Source of the DNA: Candidatus Zixiibacteriota bacterium
GTDB taxonomy: Bacteria > Zixibacteria > MSB-5A5 > GN15 > FEB-12
Length of the DNA stretch: 64,000 nucleotides
NCBI GenBank assembly: GCA_040753875.1
Contig: JBFMDV010000025.1
Location: 124,001-188,000, forward strand
Direction of reading: 5' to 3'
The notes below the pieces were generated by a model. That model was not told the origin of the DNA. It was given only the letters and a program-made list of their open reading frames with translations, and ran no database searches. This document shows positions 55,163 through 64,000 of the stretch, piece after piece (position 1 is the stretch's first letter; each line of letters begins with the position of its first letter). The position numbers and the translations under genes were made by a program.

Positions 55163-56881
55163 TTAGATACTCAGCGTTTCATACTGTTTACGGATGTCGA
55201 ACATCGCCTTGGTAATGACGTACGCCGTGTACAGCGAGATCGTTACACCCCAGAATAATGTTACCGCAAACCCCTTGATCGGTCCTGACCCCAGAAGGAA
55301 AAGTGCTCCGGCCGTGATCAGTGTAGTCACGTGCGAATCGACGATGGTCACCCAGGCCCGGTGGTAGCCGGCCTCAATCGAGGCACGCACCGTCTTGCCG
55401 GTGCGCATCTCCTCGCGGATTCGCTCGAATATCAGGATGTTCGAATCAACCGAAATACCGATGGTAAGAATGATTCCGGCTATACCGGGCATCGTAAGCG
55501 TGGCGCCCAGCGCCGCCAGGATCGCCATCAGGAAGAACACGTTGAATAACAGGCCGATATCGGCAATGAGGCCGGAGATCCGATAATAAAAGGCGATATA
55601 CGCCAGCACCACGAGCAGCCCGAACAACGACGAATAGAACCCCTTCTTGATCGAGTCCGAACCGAGCGTTGCACCTACTACGTTCTTCTCAATGATTTCG
55701 ACCGGGGCCGGCAGGGCACCCGCTTTGAGGACGATCTCCATATTGCGGGCTTCATCGAAGGTCGCGGATCCCCCCATCTCGATCTGACCACTGTTGCGGA
55801 TCTTGGAATTGATCGTCGGCGCCGATTCGACTTTGTCGTCGAGCACGATTGCCAGCGGCTTATCGATATTGGAGCCGGTCAACTGCGCAAACCGCGCCGC
55901 ACCATCGCTGGAAAGTTTGAAGTTGACGGCGAAACCACCCATGTTCTCGCGGCCAAGCGATATCCCCTGGAGAAACCGCCCTTCGAACTGGACTTTGCGT
56001 TTCAGAAGATACAGATCGAACACTTCAAGACTCTGACGAATCTCCGAACGGGTAGACCAGGCAAACTGGACGTCGGGCGGAATCTGCGCTTTGACCTGCG
56101 GAAGGTCGAGCCATCGTGCGACCTGCGCTTTGTCTTTGGCCGCCACTGCCCATCCGGGCCACTGAGCGCCGGTGCGCGGCGTCACCAGGAATTGCTCCAG
56201 GCGGGTCGTAAACGGTTCTGTCTCGGAGTCGAGGCCGGCATTCTCGTCGAAATCGTACTTGCCGGCTGTGTCTGCTTTGGCAGTATCCTTCATGAGTTGC
56301 GCCAGCACATCTTCCGAGCCGGTCGTATCTGCACCCTTCGACGCAGTGGTTGTCGAACTCGAAGCAGTCGTGGCTGCAGCGCCGCTTTTTGATTTCTCGT
56401 ACGCTGCTACCGCCGTATCAATACGCGCCAGGATGAGATTGGCATTATCCATAGTCTCCAGCAACTTGAACTGGAGTAGTGCCGTCTGGCCGATCAGCTC
56501 CTCGGCACGGGCCGCATCGGTGTAACCGGGAAGATCCACGATGATACGGTCTGCCCCCTGTTTTTGAATGATCGGCTCAGCGACGCCGAGCCCGTCGATA
56601 CGGGCGCGAAGTACTGAGATCGCCCGATCAACGGCCCCTTCTTTGGCAGCCTTGTCCAACTCTTCCGTCTTCACACGGAGTACGACGTGGATCCCACCCT
56701 GCAGATCCAGACCGAGCCGGATCGCCTTCTGCTGCAAGCGGGTCAATCCGCCCGGTTCCTTGTCATCCAGGGCCTTCTTGTCGGCATCGCTCATGGTCCA
56801 CAGCTTGAAGGTGTTCCAGAACGCAACCAGGGCAAGGATCACCAGCGCTGCGGTGAGCACCATGCGCCATTTTTGAGACAT
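55163..56881 (-). CDS. secD: Protein translocase subunit SecD
   Basis: The 572-residue protein begins with a membrane helix (VLTAALVILALVAFWNTF) and has LGLDLQGGIHVVLRV at about residues 56-70 and, in the second half, GIAGIILTIGISVDSNILIFERIREEM typical of SecD. A Ser/Thr/Ala-rich stretch of about 40 residues at about 165-205 (SGAAATTASSSTTT) interrupts the P1 domain and is not usual. It is the first gene of the secD-secF operon. yajC is not next to it, unlike in many bacteria. Confidence 0.95.
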   Translation of the reverse strand: MSQKWRMVLTAALVILALVAFWNTFKLWTMSDADKKALDDKEPGGLTRLQQKAIRLGLDLQGGIHVVLRVKTEELDKAAKEGAVDRAISVLRARIDGLGVAEPIIQKQGADRIIVDLPGYTDAARAEELIGQTALLQFKLLETMDNANLILARIDTAVAAYEKSKSGAAATTASSSTTTASKGADTTGSEDVLAQLMKDTAKADTAGKYDFDENAGLDSETEPFTTRLEQFLVTPRTGAQWPGWAVAAKDKAQVARWLDLPQVKAQIPPDVQFAWSTRSEIRQSLEVFDLYLLKRKVQFEGRFLQGISLGRENMGGFAVNFKLSSDGAARFAQLTGSNIDKPLAIVLDDKVESAPTINSKIRNSGQIEMGGSATFDEARNMEIVLKAGALPAPVEIIEKNVVGATLGSDSIKKGFYSSLFGLLVVLAYIAFYYRISGLIADIGLLFNVFFLMAILAALGATLTMPGIAGIILTIGISVDSNILIFERIREEMRTGKTVRASIEAGYHRAWVTIVDSHVTTLITAGALFLLGSGPIKGFAVTLFWGVTISLYTAYVITKAMFDIRKQYETLSI

Positions 56882-56975
56882 ATCATAATCCTCTCGAATA
56901 ACGATTAAATACTATGTTGACTGCTGAATGAGTTGCCCGAATGAACGGGCGCCCTCCGAAAGAGGGCGGGTACAG

Positions 56976-57422
56976 TTAGCTGGTACCGGACGGCTTGGCG
57001 CCAACCAGAGTGAACTGGCGGCCAGCCTCAGTGGAGATCAGGCAGATGCTGCTCTGGAGCTCCCGCGGACCATGAGCCGGAGCGTCCGTCGACACAACTT
57101 CGAATGCCGCCGGTTTTGGGGATTCGGGAAGCTTCTTGTCATTCTGGCTCTGATTGACATATGGAATCGAGAAACAGGCCACCTGATGGGTGGTTGGTTT
57201 CCCCTTGGGTGTCATGTTATTCCGCGGCTGTTCCACCGAAGGCGTACCGGGGGTCAGCACGACCCCGTCAACCACCGGTATTGGCTCCGGTTTGACAACT
57301 ACGCCGTACGATTCCGGCCGTGATGCCCAACCGGCTGTCGAAACGGTCAGGGCTGCCACGATGACGGCTACCGCCGATCCATGCGCGACATTGACGAGAT
57401 GTTTGATGATCTTGCTCTTCAT
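56976..57422 (-). CDS. Small exported protein of unknown function
   Basis: The 148-residue product has a signal sequence (residues 1-33, ending VSTAGWAS) and a proline-rich, weakly structured mature part (VVVKPEPIPVVDGVVLTPGTPSVEQP). It has two cysteines (CFSI and SICLI). It lies 94 bases upstream of secD, with a hairpin of gccctc/gagggc at about 56945-56965 between them, and may be a separate transcript. No family recognised. Confidence 0.5.
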   Translation of the reverse strand: MKSKIIKHLVNVAHGSAVAVIVAALTVSTAGWASRPESYGVVVKPEPIPVVDGVVLTPGTPSVEQPRNNMTPKGKPTTHQVACFSIPYVNQSQNDKKLPESPKPAAFEVVSTDAPAHGPRELQSSICLISTEAGRQFTLVGAKPSGTS

Positions 57423-57482
57423 GCGATTTGGCCGAATATACCTGACGAAATCGGCAAGTCAACGTCCTTTTTCCAGCAGTCC

Positions 57483-57511
57483 TTGACACGCTACTCTCTG
57501 TTTCCTACTAT
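57483..57511 (+). promoter_or_regulatory. Sigma70-type promoter of the M16 peptidase gene
   Basis: TTGACA (57483-57488), 17 bases, TACTAT (57506-57511). The start of transcription is expected near 57518, about 63 bases before the start codon. Confidence 0.7.
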
Positions 57512-57580
57512 AAGCTGATGTCAGGTCGCGACATGGATAACAACTGCTCACGGATTGAACAGCTTCTTCGGGAGTCCCTG

Positions 57581-60322
57581 ATGAAACTCTTACAATATAG
57601 TCTTACTGCCCTTGTGGCCGTAACGGTCATCGTTCTTGCATTCGTAGTGGCGCCAGTCGCAGCCGATGAAACCTATCGCCTGCCCAACGGCATGGAAGTC
57701 ATTCTCAAGCCGAACCACAGCGCGCCCATGGTCGCCAGTCTCGTCTTTGTCCGCTCCGGCAGCAAATACGAGAGCACATACGAAAACGGCATTACGCATT
57801 TCCTCGAGCATTTGCTGTTCGACGGCACCACGCATCTCACTCGACAGCAACTCGATCAGTCGATCCGGGACCTGGGTGGCTACATCAACGCTTTCACCCA
57901 GAAAGACCTCACCGGATATCTGGTCCTCCTGCCCCGGCAATATGCCGATTACGGCATGGCCGTGCAGGCTGACATGCTCTTCAATTCCGTTTTTCCGGAT
58001 TCGGAGTTGGTCAAGGAACGGAATGTCGTAATCGAAGAGATCAAGCGGGATACCGATGCGCCCGGATCCGCGGCCGATGATTTCTTCACGCAGAAAGCGT
58101 ATGCCGGCACCGATTACAGTCGCCCGGTACTCGGATACAAAGCGTTTATCGAGAATATCCCGCGCGCCGCTGTTGTCGCCTATTGGAAGAAGTACTATGT
58201 ACCGTCGAATATGACCGCCATGATAATCGGCGATTTCGAACCTTCCGAAATGAAGCGAACGGTGGCCTCCATCCTCGGTGATATCCCTGCTGCCCTTTCC
58301 GGCACTCCGACGGAAACTCGTCCGGTGACGACTGGTGACGTACTGACCGGCCAACACCGATTTGACACCGCGGCCGCCGTCACATCGACCTACGTTAACT
58401 TCTCTTTTGCCGCTCCTCCCTTCGGCGACTCCGCGTATCTCCCCTTTGACCTGCTCACGCAGTATCTGTCGCTCGATGAGGTCTCGCCTCTCCTGAAAGC
58501 ACTCAAGGGAGGGGCCGACCCACTCGCAACGGAGGTCTCGGTCTCGCTTGGCACCTACGACGGATTCTCCCGTCTGGACATATCTGCAATCTCCGAGAAG
58601 TCTGACAACAGCGACAGCATTTGCAGGTTGATCATCTCGACCGTAGAGCGTCTGGCGGAGTTGGAACCGGATGAACAAGCGCTTGCCGGTATCAAAACGT
58701 CGTTACTTTGTGAGGAGATATATAACTCGGAGAAGCTGCACTATTATGGCTTCATGATCGCCCCGCGCCTGATGACGGCCGGCTGGTCGTTCATTCAACA
58801 GTATCCTGAGCTGTTGAGCCACGTGACCTGGGCCGAATGCCGGATGGCTGCCCGAAACTGGTTGTCCAAACCCAACTACATAGCCACGGTGGTTCGACCG
58901 CCGCGTGACTCGGCCGAGCCTCAGTACACTCCAACAGGCTTGACCGCCGAACAGGTCACCGAACATTTCGCCAAGGTGTCGTTCCCGGAATTTGATCTCA
59001 CGACCGGCGTTCCGCTCGTGATTCCCTCTACTGAATCGGTCGGACTCGAATATACTGATCGGTCACAATACTGCCGCGAGGCCTTACCCAACGGCCTGAC
59101 GGTTATCGTTAAGTCGAATCCAGACAGCCGCGTGTTTGCGGTAGATGTCCTGGGCCGAGACCGATCAGCCAATGAACCGCCCGACAAGACTGGTATTTCT
59201 GATTTCGTCAACCGCTGCCTGGAAAAAGGAACCCTGACCCGATCGGCGGCCGAGCTGTCGACGGCTCTTTCCCGGATAGGCGCCAATCTTACGCTGTATG
59301 ACAATCCATTCATTCCCTACGACGACCGCTATACGACACCCCAGTTCACGTTCGTCAAGTTCGAGACAATTGACACCTTCGCGCGCGAGGGTTTCGCTCT
59401 CTTGTCCGAACTGCTCTTGCGTCCGTCGTTCGACAGTGTTGAAGTCGAGAAGGTCCGCAAAGGGATGCTGGGAACACTTATGCGCGAAGCCGGCTCGCCG
59501 GGGCCGGTAGCGCGGGGATTATATTATCGCACGATGTTTGGCGATGGCGCCTACGCACATCCGATCATGGGCACACCTGAGACGATCAATTCGATCTCGG
59601 TCGATGATTTGCGCAAGTACCATGCGCACTTCTATGCGCCCAACAACACGGTTCTTGTTGCGACTACCAATCTCGACACCGCCGCAGTCATGGGCTGGGT
59701 CCGGGAATCGTTCGGCGCCCTGCCCCGGGATGCCGCCCCATATGTGCGACCAGCCGCGCCAGTTGATGTCGATACGACACGAACCGCGCACACCGACCTC
59801 TCCAAAGCACAAATGAGCATCTATCTGGGGCGCCCGTTGCCGGGGGCAACATCCGACGAAGCGGTGGCGCTTGAAGTGGCTACTTCCATTCTGTCGGACA
59901 GACTGTACAACACACTCAGGGAAAAGCAGGGGCTGGCCTATTCGGTCGGCGCATCCATTATGCTCGATTCAGCCTTCGGATGGTATACCTGCTCGATGGG
60001 CACAGGCGCCGACAAGTACGAACAGGCCATCGCTGGCATTCTGCTACAGATCGACAAGCTGCGTCTCGACGGTCCGTCAACCGACGAAGTGCGCAAAGCC
60101 CGGAACCAGATCTGGGGCCGCCTGATGAGCGCCAAGTTATCACGTATCAACCAATCGTACTACCTGGCTGTCGACGAGTACCTTGGCCGTCGCCCCGGCC
60201 ACGATGCTGATTACGTGCGGGAACTGGCACAAGTTACTCCCCAGTCGGTGCAACAGGTGATGTCGAAGTACTTTCGCACGGATGCTTATGTGTTAGCGAC
60301 CGCCGGCAAGAAGCAGCCGTAA
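57581..60322 (+). CDS. M16-family zinc metallopeptidase (double-domain)
   Basis: The 913-residue protein has a signal sequence (residues 1-28, VVAPVAADE). The zinc site HFLEH is at residues 73-77, with the third ligand Glu near 152 in VIEEIKRD. The chain is two M16 halves: an active N-terminal half and a C-terminal half lacking HxxEH (ALPNGLTVIVKSNPDSRVFAVDVL at about 500). The C-terminal RxY motif (LREKQGLAYSVGASI) is typical. In bacteria such periplasmic proteases degrade peptides. ATG 57581 was chosen over 57518 because gggag lies just upstream and the signal peptide starts there. Confidence 0.92.
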   Translation: MKLLQYSLTALVAVTVIVLAFVVAPVAADETYRLPNGMEVILKPNHSAPMVASLVFVRSGSKYESTYENGITHFLEHLLFDGTTHLTRQQLDQSIRDLGGYINAFTQKDLTGYLVLLPRQYADYGMAVQADMLFNSVFPDSELVKERNVVIEEIKRDTDAPGSAADDFFTQKAYAGTDYSRPVLGYKAFIENIPRAAVVAYWKKYYVPSNMTAMIIGDFEPSEMKRTVASILGDIPAALSGTPTETRPVTTGDVLTGQHRFDTAAAVTSTYVNFSFAAPPFGDSAYLPFDLLTQYLSLDEVSPLLKALKGGADPLATEVSVSLGTYDGFSRLDISAISEKSDNSDSICRLIISTVERLAELEPDEQALAGIKTSLLCEEIYNSEKLHYYGFMIAPRLMTAGWSFIQQYPELLSHVTWAECRMAARNWLSKPNYIATVVRPPRDSAEPQYTPTGLTAEQVTEHFAKVSFPEFDLTTGVPLVIPSTESVGLEYTDRSQYCREALPNGLTVIVKSNPDSRVFAVDVLGRDRSANEPPDKTGISDFVNRCLEKGTLTRSAAELSTALSRIGANLTLYDNPFIPYDDRYTTPQFTFVKFETIDTFAREGFALLSELLLRPSFDSVEVEKVRKGMLGTLMREAGSPGPVARGLYYRTMFGDGAYAHPIMGTPETINSISVDDLRKYHAHFYAPNNTVLVATTNLDTAAVMGWVRESFGALPRDAAPYVRPAAPVDVDTTRTAHTDLSKAQMSIYLGRPLPGATSDEAVALEVATSILSDRLYNTLREKQGLAYSVGASIMLDSAFGWYTCSMGTGADKYEQAIAGILLQIDKLRLDGPSTDEVRKARNQIWGRLMSAKLSRINQSYYLAVDEYLGRRPGHDADYVRELAQVTPQSVQQVMSKYFRTDAYVLATAGKKQP

Positions 60323-60377
60323 TGCATGGCTGCTGACGTGGCGGGCATGACGACATCGTCGCGCTGAAGTGAACTTG

Positions 60378-61754
60378 TCATTCCTGGTCACGGCGCGGCA
60401 GCGGAATCTGCAGTAGTCGGATCTTCTTGAGTAAATTGGATCGGTCGACACCAAGGGTCTTGGCGGCCGCCGCCACGTTCTGATTTGACGCTGCGAGTGC
60501 TTCGACAATCAGTGAGCGTTCGAAATTGCGAACCCGCAGGCCAAGCGTGCGTGCTTCACCCATGCCGTTCATGGTTCCCTGGTTCAGCAGCTTGGCGACA
60601 TCCTCCCCAAACACAACCTCCGATTCGCACAGCACGATAAGCGACTCCACCACGTCCACGAGCTGTCGAACATTCCCCGGCCAATCATAGCCAAGGCATA
60701 CGTCGATCGCGGAGGCATCGAATAGCTTGGGCGGCAGCCCCTGTTCGACCGTGAACCGGCCGGAGAAACGCGCTACGAGAAGCGGGATATCTTCCTTGCG
60801 CTCGCGCAGGGGCGGCAGCGAGATGGTCACCCCCTTGAGTCGATAGTACAAATCTTCACGGAACTTCCCCTGCTTCGTCAGTTGCGCCAGATCACGATGC
60901 GTGGCGCAGAGGATACGCACATTCGACCGTTTCAACTCGGGCGAACCGATCTTCTGGTATTCGCCGGTCTCCAGAACACGGAGAAGCTTCGCCTGCGTAG
61001 CGGGATCGAGGTCGCCGATCTCATCGAGAAACACCGTGCCGCCATCGGCATACTCGAACAGTCCCACGCGGTCGGAGAACGCGCTGGTATACGCGCCGCG
61101 CAGACTGCCGAACAGCTCTGCGGCCATCAGGTCCGAAGCCTGTTCTTCACAATTGAGGATGGCGAACTGCTTCTCTTTCCTTCGGCTGTGGGCGTGAATT
61201 GCGCGCGCCACCAGTTCCTTGCCGGTGCCGGTTTCCCCCAGGATCATAACCTTATTGTCGGAAGCGGCAATTTTGCGAATCGTATTGAACACCTCCTGCA
61301 TTACACTGGAGGTCGCAAATATGCCGTAGTCGGATGCCGCCGATTCGCTGAGCTCGGTTCGCTCGGTGCGGAGATTGAACGAATCCACCGCATTGCGCAC
61401 CGACCGCATTAACTGGGGTATCGAACGCCCTTTCTGCACGTAATCGAACGGATGTTCCGAGCTGTCGATATCGCTTTCGTCGTATTCTCCGGGGTAGCCG
61501 GTGTGAAATATGATGGGAGCCACCGGCCGGAATTCCCGGATCCGCCGTGCCGCCTGAAGGCCATCCATGCCGGCCATTTTGATGTCCATGACGACAGCGG
61601 CGATTTCGGTTCCTTCCCGAGACTTCGCCACGGCCGCCTCTCCTGAATCGGCGAGTATCACCTCGTAGTCGTCCGAAAACAGCCCCGCGAGCATTTCCAA
61701 TACACGTGGATCGTCATCCACTACGAGAATCGTTCGGCACGATCTGCCCGTCAT
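60378..61754 (-). CDS. NtrC-family sigma54-type response regulator with altered GAFTGA loop
   Basis: The receiver domain (residues 1-125) has VVDDD (about 11-15), Asp57 in VVMDIKMAGMDG and Lys108. The AAA+ domain has GETGTGKE (173-180), LDEIGDLDPATQAKLLRVLETGEYQKIG (about 243-270) and the arginine finger area ERKEDIP. A C-terminal Fis-type HTH (residues about 415-450, NVAAAAKTLGVDRSNLLKKIRLLQ) follows. The sigma54-contacting GAFTGA is GAYTSA at 220-225, a change at the invariant glycine that may prevent sigma54 activation. It lies 19 bases downstream of a histidine kinase gene. Confidence 0.9.
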   Translation of the reverse strand: MTGRSCRTILVVDDDPRVLEMLAGLFSDDYEVILADSGEAAVAKSREGTEIAAVVMDIKMAGMDGLQAARRIREFRPVAPIIFHTGYPGEYDESDIDSSEHPFDYVQKGRSIPQLMRSVRNAVDSFNLRTERTELSESAASDYGIFATSSVMQEVFNTIRKIAASDNKVMILGETGTGKELVARAIHAHSRRKEKQFAILNCEEQASDLMAAELFGSLRGAYTSAFSDRVGLFEYADGGTVFLDEIGDLDPATQAKLLRVLETGEYQKIGSPELKRSNVRILCATHRDLAQLTKQGKFREDLYYRLKGVTISLPPLRERKEDIPLLVARFSGRFTVEQGLPPKLFDASAIDVCLGYDWPGNVRQLVDVVESLIVLCESEVVFGEDVAKLLNQGTMNGMGEARTLGLRVRNFERSLIVEALAASNQNVAAAAKTLGVDRSNLLKKIRLLQIPLPRRDQE

Positions 61755-61773
61755 TGTTGCTCCCGATGATAGC

Positions 61774-64000
61774 TCATGCAGTCGGCACCCGTCCGTCCGG
61801 TGACGACACTTTCATGCGAACCACGAACCGTGTCCATTGCCCTGGCTCGCTTGAGACGTCGATACTGCCGCCGTACAGCTCCACTATGCGCTTGGCGATG
61901 GCCAGTCCCAAGCCGTTCCCCTTGCTCGGTTTCGTCGAGAAGAAAGTATCGAACACACGCGGAAGGTCACTAGCGGAAATGCCGCACCCGTTATCGGTGA
62001 CGCTTACCAGCACCTGACCTGCCTCGTGCTTCGCCTCGATGACAATACGCGGGTCCGGACACTCTGTCAAGGCATCGAGGCTATTGAGCACCAGGTTATT
62101 GAAGACCATATACAACTGGCGGTGATTCGACTGGACCCAAGGGCCACCGTCACCAGGCATCTCAATGGCCACCTGCTGTTCTTGTATGCGCATATGGTTT
62201 GCCTGGAATACCTCCGCAACAACCTTGCACAGGTCCACCGTCTCAAGCGCGGCTTCCGTATCCAGCTTTGTGTACTGCGAGATCAGCTCCGTCACGCCGA
62301 TGGCGCGCGCCACTGCCTCCACGGCGGTCCTGGCAAACCGGTCGGATTGCATACTGTCCGGTACCGTCGGCGCCTTCTTCGCGAGCATCTTGTACAGCGC
62401 CGCCTCGGCGGGAAACAGTGCGTTTCGTATTTCGTGGGCGAATCCGCCGGCGATGTCGCGCGCCTGCCGGTACTTCTCCTGTGCCACTATTGTAGCCTGG
62501 GCCGCTTTGAGCGCCTGGTGAGTTCGTTCAAGTTCTTCTTTTTGCTGCGTGATAAGACGCGCGCTGGCCTTCGCCCGATAGCGAAAATAGTTGAGCAGCA
62601 CCAGCGCCACAACCAGCCCTGACAGGGTCATGAGAATGGGTGTTTGATAGTTCACGTAGATCACTGTCAGCATTTCCACGATCCCGCGTCTTTGAAAAGA
62701 TCCAACCACATAATTATTCGGGCCTGAAAACAAGAACACGCTCGTCTTGCCTGCCGAATCCAGGTAAAGGGACTGAACTTCAGAGACATTGATCGGAATA
62801 GCGGCCAGTTGGTCGAACTCCGTGGTAAAAATCCCGCTTTGGAAGATCAGCACTGGTTCATCAATGCCGGAAACCCGGAATTCGCCCATGAATTTCCCTA
62901 GTGACGCCGTGTCAGTGACCGCCAGCAGGTTAAGGGCGGTATCGTAGATCTCGACGCGACTCCAGGCAGGCATCAGCCATATGGCCTGCTGCGGAGGGCG
63001 CCCATACTCGCGACTCCACAGGTCATCGGCCGCGCCATTGACCCGCAGGCTCCGGAGCGCCCGCCCATGCCGGTCGATCTTCGTTAATATGGAACGGCCG
63101 GGGACGAACGTCTCGCTATCCGAACTCTCGTAGTCCACATTATGCCCCACGTAAAAGTACTCGTGAGATTCTCCCCGCCGAAGCATGGGGGTGGATGCCC
63201 GGTGCACGACCGTGCGGCAGAACGTGATCTCGCCGCGAGCATTCACCACTGCGAGTTGGCCTATATTATCGTCGAAGACGCTGTCGGTGAGACCGATCGC
63301 TTGTCGACTGGTGCAGAAGATCACTCCGGGATCGATAGAATCCCGCAGGTTCATGAAGTTGTACCACAGCACGGGAGTCGCCACTGGGACCGACCATTCG
63401 ACCCGCCGTGCCTCCATATCGACACAATATACACCCCGGGGGTCGCCTGGACGCGGCGAGTACATGTAGACAAACACCTCACATTGCCCGTCGTAGTCAT
63501 AGTCTTCGGCCAGCAGCATGAGCATCCGCGGCTCGCCGGCGCCGCCGGTATGACGCGACAGCGAACAAAGAAAAATGCTGTCCATCGTCCCGGTCTCCGG
63601 ATAGAGCCGTATCACCCATGCTGAGTCCTCGCCAAGCATGGCAGCCGCCACTTCATTCTGGCCGGTTCTGGAATCACGATACGCTAAGACATCTGTGACC
63701 GGCAAAGGGATACGAACCTGGCTTTTCACTCTCCAGGGATATTCTATATTGGACGCAATGGCTGCCGCTTCGGGAGAACCATACGGATTGAGAACGGCCA
63801 CCATCCTGGCCGGCGACTCCCCTACATGCCCGACCTTCAAAACGTGGGCAGGACGAATCGTAGCGGCACGACCTATCCCTTCCTCACGGGTAAACACAAC
63901 ATCGAGCGTGTACGGTAGCCAGGTATCGTCATAGGCGTATCTTATGTGAAGCCGTTCAACCGCCGCTGTGTCAACGGTCCACAAGAACAACAACGCAAGA
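61774..64000 (-). CDS. Sensor histidine kinase with large N-terminal sensor part (partial)
   Basis: The frame is open to the right edge, so the start lies outside. About 450 residues of exported sensor region (repeated LYPETGT, DYDYDGQCEVFVYM, like an FG-GAP or beta-propeller) are followed by a transmembrane helix (LMTLSGLVVALVLLNYF), a coiled linker and a kinase core. The H box is AGGFAHEIRNALFPAEA, the N box NNLVLNSLDALTE, with DNGCGIS and GNGLGLAIAKRIVE. Partner of the NtrC-like regulator just downstream. The sensor part would detect an external signal that cannot be named. Confidence 0.88.
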   Translation of the reverse strand, partial: LALLFLWTVDTAAVERLHIRYAYDDTWLPYTLDVVFTREEGIGRAATIRPAHVLKVGHVGESPARMVAVLNPYGSPEAAAIASNIEYPWRVKSQVRIPLPVTDVLAYRDSRTGQNEVAAAMLGEDSAWVIRLYPETGTMDSIFLCSLSRHTGGAGEPRMLMLLAEDYDYDGQCEVFVYMYSPRPGDPRGVYCVDMEARRVEWSVPVATPVLWYNFMNLRDSIDPGVIFCTSRQAIGLTDSVFDDNIGQLAVVNARGEITFCRTVVHRASTPMLRRGESHEYFYVGHNVDYESSDSETFVPGRSILTKIDRHGRALRSLRVNGAADDLWSREYGRPPQQAIWLMPAWSRVEIYDTALNLLAVTDTASLGKFMGEFRVSGIDEPVLIFQSGIFTTEFDQLAAIPINVSEVQSLYLDSAGKTSVFLFSGPNNYVVGSFQRRGIVEMLTVIYVNYQTPILMTLSGLVVALVLLNYFRYRAKASARLITQQKEELERTHQALKAAQATIVAQEKYRQARDIAGGFAHEIRNALFPAEAALYKMLAKKAPTVPDSMQSDRFARTAVEAVARAIGVTELISQYTKLDTEAALETVDLCKVVAEVFQANHMRIQEQQVAIEMPGDGGPWVQSNHRQLYMVFNNLVLNSLDALTECPDPRIVIEAKHEAGQVLVSVTDNGCGISASDLPRVFDTFFSTKPSKGNGLGLAIAKRIVELYGGSIDVSSEPGQWTRFVVRMKVSSPDGRVPTA

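Overview
The window reads as a chromosomal segment of a Gram-negative, moderately GC-rich bacterium. Outer-membrane barrel proteins, PlpD-type patatin, SecD/SecF, many TPR proteins, a DUF2723 membrane protein and a DUF4175/DUF4159 pair occur together with no plasmid or phage backbone. The combination resembles FCB-group or candidate-phylum genomes such as Zixibacteria. That assignment is an inference from gene families, not a measured placement. No rRNA, tRNA or CRISPR array was found.

Layout. 1-1.9 kb: end of a type IV minor pilin cluster (PilW-like, PilX-like). 2-6.3 kb, minus: a TrmH-type RNA methyltransferase, a DUF4097-like exported protein and an SppA protease that carries an N-terminal barrel-like domain. 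6.3-12.7 kb, plus: patatin/Omp85 protein, a promoter-to-terminator unit of about 460 nt with no convincing protein, small unknown genes, a VanZ-like protein and a DUF2807 protein. 13-17.7 kb, plus: dciA-like gene, gyrB, then a two-gene restriction-modification unit (PLD-family nuclease plus beta-class methyltransferase) that looks inserted behind gyrB. 18.4-25 kb, minus: unknown genes and a translation operon pth-rpsF-rpsR-DUF2232-rplI-BFN nuclease-TPR/periplasmic-binding protein.

25.5-26.5 kb: a RAYT transposase surrounded by palindromic REP-like elements; related palindromes recur at 38.3-38.6 and 44.6 kb. 26.5-32.2 kb, minus: two-component pair, ECF sigma factor with CopA copper ATPase, and an M23 peptidase. 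32.8-35.7 kb, plus: YdfG-like dehydrogenase and a KtrB/KtrA potassium uptake pair. 35.7-38.2 kb, minus: DinB, GIY-YIG and glutamine synthetase. 38.7-42 kb, plus: a secreted protein with twelve G(N/D)D-x-Y repeats and an orphan nuclease-like gene. 42.8-44.4 kb: EamA transporter and an HTH/DUF2087 regulator. 44.9-57.4 kb, mostly minus: DUF2723 protein, a DUF4159-DUF4175-TPR operon, secD-secF and a small exported protein. 57.6-64 kb: M16 peptidase, then a sigma54-type response regulator with a histidine kinase that runs off the right edge.

The items most worth a second look are the dispersed GGTCYTG...GTGTGACC palindrome family with its RAYT, the barrel-SppA fusion, the structured transcript at 9.0-9.5 kb, the repeat protein at 38.7 kb, the glutamine synthetase lacking the adenylylation tyrosine, and the NtrC-like regulator whose GAFTGA loop is altered.
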